Source: Abditibacteriota bacterium
Lineage (GTDB): Bacteria > Armatimonadota > UBA5829
NCBI GenBank assembly: GCA_017958015.1
Contig: JAGDDM010000053.1
Location: 1-9,760 of the forward strand
Direction: 5' to 3'
DNA: 9,760 bases
Notes under the pieces: model-generated
Told to the model about the DNA's origin: nothing
Database searches by the model: none
Seen by the model: the letters and a program-made list of their open reading frames with translations, nothing else
Position numbers and translations under genes: made by a program
Shown here: one piece after another, positions 6,136 through 9,760 of the stretch
How the letters are laid out: every line of letters starts with the position of its first letter
Position numbering within the stretch: position 1 is the stretch's first letter

Positions 6136-6168
6136 ACGTATTAAATTCTAAGCAAAGGGGGTGTTTAT

Positions 6169-7341
6169 ATGAGCGAACACAAAGATTATTACAAGATACT
6201 CGAGCTGGAAAAAGGCGCGTCGGCAAACGAGATTAAGTCGTCGTACCGCAGGCTCGCGAGAAAGTACCACCCCGACGTGAACCCCGACGACCCCAACGCG
6301 GAAGAGCGGTTCAAACAGATAAACGAGGCCTATCAGGTTCTCTCGGACCCCAAAAAGAAAGAAAACTACGACAGATTCGGCACCCCGGAACCCGGTTTCG
6401 GCGGCGGCGGCGGATTCGGCGACTTCGGAGGGGGCGGCTTCAACGTCAACTTCGAGAACTTCGACTTGGGCGACATTTTCGGCGGAGGCCTGGGAGACAT
6501 CTTCGGCGGAATGGGCGGCGGCAGAAGACACGCCGACCCCAACAGGCCCATGCGCGGCAACGACATGCGCTGCGACGTGACAATCACCCTGGAGGAAGCC
6601 GCCAAAGGCACCGAAAAGAAAATAAGATATTCCCGCATGGAAACATGCTCCGTATGCCACGGCACCGGCGCCAAGCCCGGCACCGACGTGAAAACATGCC
6701 CCGACTGCAACGGCACCGGCCAAATTCGGCGGCAGCAGCAGACCATATTCGGCATGCAGATGACCGTGGGTCCCTGTCCCAAGTGCAACGGCACCGGCAA
6801 GATAATCGAGACTCCCTGCGCCGAGTGCGGCGGACGTAAGCGGGTTCGCAAAACCGTCACCAAAACCGTCACCATACCCGCCGGTATGGACACCGACATG
6901 CAGGTCAGAGTCACCGGCGCCGCGGACGCGGGTCTGAACGGCGGTCCCGCGGGAGACCTCTACGCCCGCATAAACGTGCGGCGCCATCCCCGCTTCGTCA
7001 GACAGGGAAACGACCTCATCTGCGACATGGAAATATCTTTCCCCTGCGCGGCCCTGGGCGGCAACGTGAACGTGGAAACCTTCGACGGCCCCGTGCCCCT
7101 CAACATAGCCGCAGGCACCCAGTACGGCGAGATATACACCCTCAAGGGCAAGGGCATGCCCAACCCCGCCGACCCCAAAACCGTGGGCAATCTCAACGTG
7201 CGCATAAAGATTAAGACACCCACCGATTTGAAGGACAAGGAAAAGAAACTTCTGGAGGACTTCGCCCAATCCCGGGGCGAGGAAATCAAACCCCACAAGG
7301 GCAAAAACATCTTCAAGCGGGTAAAGGACGCTTTCAAGTAA
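6169..7341 (+). CDS. dnaJ: Chaperone DnaJ (type I Hsp40)
   Basis: The 390-residue protein delivers unfolded clients to DnaK and stimulates its ATPase. Domains in order: J domain (about 5-70) with catalytic HPD at 34-36; Gly/Phe-rich linker (about 75-118); four zinc-binding repeats CSVCHGTG (160-167), CPDCNGTG (177-184), CPKCNGTG (203-210) and CAECGGRK (217-224); then the C-terminal substrate-binding domains ending in KRVKDAFK. All eight zinc cysteines are present; the last repeat lacks the final Gly of the CxxCxGxG form. The start at 6169 has AAAGGGGG about seven bases upstream. It heads a compact run with prmA one base downstream. The usual hrcA, grpE and dnaK genes are not upstream, and no CIRCE element precedes it, so its heat-shock control is likely to differ from that of groESL. 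Confidence 0.97.
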   Translation: MSEHKDYYKILELEKGASANEIKSSYRRLARKYHPDVNPDDPNAEERFKQINEAYQVLSDPKKKENYDRFGTPEPGFGGGGGFGDFGGGGFNVNFENFDLGDIFGGGLGDIFGGMGGGRRHADPNRPMRGNDMRCDVTITLEEAAKGTEKKIRYSRMETCSVCHGTGAKPGTDVKTCPDCNGTGQIRRQQQTIFGMQMTVGPCPKCNGTGKIIETPCAECGGRKRVRKTVTKTVTIPAGMDTDMQVRVTGAADAGLNGGPAGDLYARINVRRHPRFVRQGNDLICDMEISFPCAALGGNVNVETFDGPVPLNIAAGTQYGEIYTLKGKGMPNPADPKTVGNLNVRIKIKTPTDLKDKEKKLLEDFAQSRGEEIKPHKGKNIFKRVKDAFK

Positions 7342-7342
7342 C

Positions 7343-8218
7343 ATGAACTGGGCCCAACTTACGATTAAAGCCACAAAAGCCACCGCCGACGCCGCTTCGG
7401 AAATCCTGTGCGCCGCCGGCTGCAACGGCACATCCGTCACCGAGGCAGGCAAAAACGCCCTCCTCGTCACCGGCTACGTTGCCCGGGACGGACGGGCGGA
7501 AAAGGCCATCGAGACAACCCTCCGCAAGCTGGCGGAGTGCGGCTCCTTCGGTCTGGATTTGTCCCAAAGCGACCTCACCGTTACCGACGTGGCGGACGAC
7601 GACTGGGGACTCAGTTGGCGGAAGTTCTACAAGCCACTGCGCGTGGGCAAAATCGTCGTTAAACCCACCTGGGAACCCTTTGAGGCAAATGAGGAGGACG
7701 TGGTGGTAAACGTGGATCCGGCAATGGCCTTCGGCACCGGCAACCACCCCACCACCCGGCTCTGCCTTGAGGTGTTGCAAAGCGTCGTCAAGGCCGGAGA
7801 CAGAGTGGCCGACATCGGCACCGGCTCCGGAATCCTGGCAATCACCTGCGCGCTTCTGGGCGCCGACACCGTTGACGCCACGGACATCGAACCCTTGGCG
7901 GTTAAAACCGCGGAGGAGAACTTCGACGCCGCGGGACTCTCCGGCAAGATTACCTGCGCCGTCTCCGACACTCCCATGTCCCTGGGCGGCGAGTACGATT
8001 TGGTGGTCGCAAACATAATCGCCGCGGTAATTTTGCAGATTTCCGAGGGTCTGGTTGCCAAAACAAAGCCCGGCGGCCTCCTCCTGGTCTCCGGAATCAT
8101 TCACCACATGGCAAACCGAGTCAGAACAAAATTGGAATCTCTCGGTATGAAAGTGGTTCTCTCCAAAAGCGACAGCGATTGGTACGCTTTCCTCTGCCGA
8201 AAAGGAGAAGAGAAATGA
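7343..8218 (+). CDS. prmA: Ribosomal protein L11 methyltransferase
   Basis: This 291-residue S-adenosylmethionine-dependent enzyme trimethylates ribosomal protein L11. The N-terminal substrate-recognition part (1-about 85) begins MNWAQLTIKAT as in the family. Then come WRKFYKPLRVGKIVVKPTWE (92-111), the PrmA signature AFGTGNHPTT (129-138), SAM motif I VADIGTGSGILAI (155-167), the acidic DIEPLAV (181-187), and VVANIIAAVI (221-230). The length is typical. It begins one base after the dnaJ stop. Its only ribosome binding site candidate, AAGGA at 7324-7328, is about 14 bases away, so translation probably depends on coupling to dnaJ. The 3' end overlaps the next start codon by ATGA. The dnaJ-prmA adjacency is a known conserved pair in Firmicutes. 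Confidence 0.96.
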   Translation: MNWAQLTIKATKATADAASEILCAAGCNGTSVTEAGKNALLVTGYVARDGRAEKAIETTLRKLAECGSFGLDLSQSDLTVTDVADDDWGLSWRKFYKPLRVGKIVVKPTWEPFEANEEDVVVNVDPAMAFGTGNHPTTRLCLEVLQSVVKAGDRVADIGTGSGILAITCALLGADTVDATDIEPLAVKTAEENFDAAGLSGKITCAVSDTPMSLGGEYDLVVANIIAAVILQISEGLVAKTKPGGLLLVSGIIHHMANRVRTKLESLGMKVVLSKSDSDWYAFLCRKGEEK

Positions 8219-8865
8219 AGAAAATTATAGCGATAAACGCCGGTCCCCGGAAGACATGGAACACGGCGCAGACGGTAAACGCCGCCGCCGAGGGCGCGAA
8301 AGAAGCGGGAGCGGAAGTTGAGGTCATCAACCTCTTCGACCTGAAGGAATACTCCGGCTGTGTGTCCTGCTTCGGCTGCAAGACGGAGAAGTTTAAGGGC
8401 GTGTGCGTTTGCAAAGACGACCTGAAACCGGTTTTGGATAAGATAACGGAAGCGGACGGTCTCATCATCGGAACCCCCAACTATCTGGGCGACGGCACCG
8501 CCTCTTTCCGGGCTCTCTACGAGCGGCTCATATTCCGATCTCTCACCTACAACGCGGAAAATCCCTGCTGCAACAAGCGTTTGATACCGGTTCTGTTTAT
8601 CATGACAAGCAACATGCCCGACAGCGGCTACGAACCCGGCGGCATATATCACGAACTTATCGAAAGATACAAAACCGTCTTTGACCGTTTCGTGGGTCCC
8701 ACCGAATTTCTCTGCGTCGGCGACACGCTGCAGGTAAACGACTACTCCCGCTACGACTGGACATATTTCGACCCGGAAGCGAAGATCAAACGCCACGAGG
8801 AAGTGTTCCCGCGAAAACTGGCGGAAGCCAAGGCGGCGGGAGCGCGGATGACGAAAGGAAATTAA
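8215..8865 (+). CDS. Iron-sulfur flavoprotein / NADPH-dependent FMN reductase-like
   Basis: The 216-residue product has a flavodoxin-like fold. The N-terminal MKKIIAINAGPRKTWNTAQT matches the FMN phosphate loop of this family (usual form NGSPRK..NT). The second flavin-contact segment is GLIIGTPNYLGDGTASFRALYERL. Between them a cysteine cluster, C49-x2-C52-x2-C55-x8-C64 plus C66, followed by KDD, resembles the compact [4Fe-4S]-binding motif of archaeal-type iron-sulfur flavoproteins. It probably transfers electrons in the cytoplasm of an anaerobe; donor and acceptor are unknown. The start at 8215 (ATGA overlap with the prmA stop) has AAGGAG seven bases upstream. An in-frame ATG at 8179 lies inside prmA and lacks this site. 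The gene abuts the peroxiredoxin, suggesting a shared redox role. Confidence 0.85.
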   Translation: MKKIIAINAGPRKTWNTAQTVNAAAEGAKEAGAEVEVINLFDLKEYSGCVSCFGCKTEKFKGVCVCKDDLKPVLDKITEADGLIIGTPNYLGDGTASFRALYERLIFRSLTYNAENPCCNKRLIPVLFIMTSNMPDSGYEPGGIYHELIERYKTVFDRFVGPTEFLCVGDTLQVNDYSRYDWTYFDPEAKIKRHEEVFPRKLAEAKAAGARMTKGN

Positions 8866-9318
8866 ATGCTCAGCGAAGGAACGAAAGCCCCGAACTTCGA
8901 GGCCAAAGACCAAAACGGAAAAACACACACCCTCGGCGACTACGCCGGCAAAAAGGTGGTTCTCTATTTCTACCCCAAGGATATGACCTCCGGCTGCACC
9001 AAGCAGGCCTGCAATTTCGCGGAACTCTACCCCCAATTCCTTGAAAAAGGCGCCGTGGTTCTGGGCGTCAGCAAGGACAAAGTCGAGACCCACAAACGCT
9101 TCGAGGAGAAGTACGGCCTGCCCTTCACTCTCCTTGCCGACCCGGAACTCACAATGCACAAGGCATACGACGTCCTGGGCCTCAAAAAGACCCCCAAGGG
9201 AGAGACAATGGGCACAATCCGCACCACCTACCTCATCGACGAGAAAGGCGTTATCGTTAAGGCGGCGACTAAAGTCAAAGCCGCGGACAATCCGGCGGAT
9301 ACGCTCGGTTTGCTTTAA
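8866..9318 (+). CDS. bcp: Thioredoxin-dependent thiol peroxidase, Bcp/PrxQ family
   Basis: This 150-residue peroxiredoxin reduces hydrogen peroxide and organic hydroperoxides, with thioredoxin or a similar donor restoring it. The active site FYPKDMTSGCTKQACNF fits P...T..C: peroxidatic Cys44 with Pro37 and Thr41. Cys49 is the resolving cysteine in the C-x4-C spacing that defines the PrxQ/Bcp type. Arg119 in GTIRTTYLID is the conserved active-site arginine. The length is usual for Bcp. The ATG directly follows the TAA of the flavoprotein gene, with AAAGGAA inside that gene's end as ribosome binding site, so the two are translationally linked. It is the last gene before a strong terminator. Confidence 0.96.
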   Translation: MLSEGTKAPNFEAKDQNGKTHTLGDYAGKKVVLYFYPKDMTSGCTKQACNFAELYPQFLEKGAVVLGVSKDKVETHKRFEEKYGLPFTLLADPELTMHKAYDVLGLKKTPKGETMGTIRTTYLIDEKGVIVKAATKVKAADNPADTLGLL

Positions 9319-9326
9319 AGGCGCCG

Positions 9327-9367
9327 AAAAAAATCACGCTCTCGACTCAACGTCGGGAGCGTTTTTT
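9327..9367. terminator. Bidirectional rho-independent terminator between bcp and sfsA
   Basis: The arms ACGCTC-T-CGAC (9336-9346) and GTCG-G-GAGCGT (9352-9362) pair through an 11-base-pair stem with one T-G pair and a 5-base loop. Six T (9362-9367) follow on the plus strand, and seven A (9327-9333) precede it, giving a T-tract on the minus strand. It can stop both convergent genes. The last base of the plus-strand T-tract is part of the sfsA stop codon. Confidence 0.93.
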
Positions 9368-9760
9368 CAGCTTACGATATATATTTCATCCGGACTCACC
9401 CGGCAAGGCAAGCGCAAAACCTTCACCCCCGCCGCTTCCGCCTCGGCGAGGGCCGCGCCGAACTCCGGGTGAGTGTCGATGTTGGGCAGAACAATCTTCA
9501 CTTTGGGCATGGCGATAACGAAAGCTACATAACACTCGTAGCCGCTTTTCGCCGCCGCCGCCAGCTCTCGCAGGTGCTTCACTCCCCGCTCCGTCGGGGC
9601 GTCCGGGAAGTAGCCAACGCCCTCAATTTCCAGCGTGCAGCCCTTCACCTCAAGGAGAATCCGCCGTCCCGGTCCCTCCATGTAAAAATCAACTCTGGAC
9701 TTGCCGAAGGTGTGCTCCGGCTTTATGACATCGATGTCCCCGAAGGGCTTCGGACGGACC
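9367..9760 (-). CDS. sfsA: SfsA family protein, C-terminal part, cut by window edge
   Basis: About 130 C-terminal residues are present; the N-terminal OB-fold part lies beyond the window. Recognisable SfsA features are HTFGKSRVDFYME (near the visible start), LLEVKGCTL, and the family hallmark GVGYFPDAPTERGVKHLREL. The end region INIDTHPEFG..L.EA...GV is also SfsA-like. The Asp of SRVDF followed by E-x-K in LEVK fits the PD-(D/E)xK nuclease-like core proposed for this family. The name comes from sugar fermentation stimulation in Escherichia coli; the biochemical role remains poorly defined. The frame stays open upstream of an internal ATG at 9681 to the window edge, and the motifs there show the true start is outside. 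It converges with bcp and shares its terminator. Confidence 0.95.
   Translation of the reverse strand, partial: VRPKPFGDIDVIKPEHTFGKSRVDFYMEGPGRRILLEVKGCTLEIEGVGYFPDAPTERGVKHLRELAAAAKSGYECYVAFVIAMPKVKIVLPNIDTHPEFGAALAEAEAAGVKVLRLPCRVSPDEIYIVS

Noticed and set aside
6148..7470. 440-codon open frame antisense to dnaJ
   Set aside because: It mirrors dnaJ and the start of prmA, has no domain and no ribosome binding site, and is a codon-bias shadow.

Overview
The window is bacterial chromosome with a G/C-rich coding sequence and A/T-rich promoter regions. Most of it is housekeeping: chaperones, translation, transcription, nitrogen assimilation and peroxide defence. Useful taxonomic hints are a CIRCE/HrcA-type operator on groESL, a type III glutamine synthetase, dnaJ directly followed by prmA (an order best known from Firmicutes), and a flavoprotein with a clustered-cysteine iron-sulfur motif typical of anaerobes. 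Together these suggest an anaerobic bacterium, Firmicutes-related or from a less studied phylum. I cannot place it more precisely.

Layout. 1-860 (minus): 5' part of groEL, all of groES, and their promoter with a CIRCE operator over the start site. 860-1143: a gene-free stretch with a terminator, a heptanucleotide tandem repeat and a series of small hairpins. 1144-3293 (minus): two exported proteins, a CBM9-like/Ig-like surface or secreted protein followed by a small alpha/beta-hydrolase esterase, separated by a strong hairpin terminator. 3294-3452: divergent promoters. 3453-5552 (plus): type III glutamine synthetase. 5555-6135: rpoZ with its own consensus promoter, a long acidic tail and a downstream terminator. 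6169-9318 (plus): four tightly packed genes, dnaJ, prmA, an iron-sulfur flavoprotein and a Bcp/PrxQ peroxiredoxin, ending in a bidirectional terminator. 9367-9760 (minus): the C-terminal part of sfsA, cut by the window edge.

How the parts fit. GroES/GroEL and DnaJ are protein-folding machinery. PrmA modifies ribosomal protein L11. The flavoprotein and peroxiredoxin form a redox pair at the end of the same probable operon, so that unit may link folding and oxidative stress. The two exported minus-strand proteins may act together on polysaccharide or ester substrates outside the cell, but no substrate can be read from the sequence.

I found no clear new defence, mobile or RNA system. The parts most worth a second look are the basic-residue-free acidic tail on omega with a coding-like frame past its double stop, the CBM9-like/esterase pair with a terminator reaching to the esterase ribosome binding site, and the repeat-rich gap at 930-1136.
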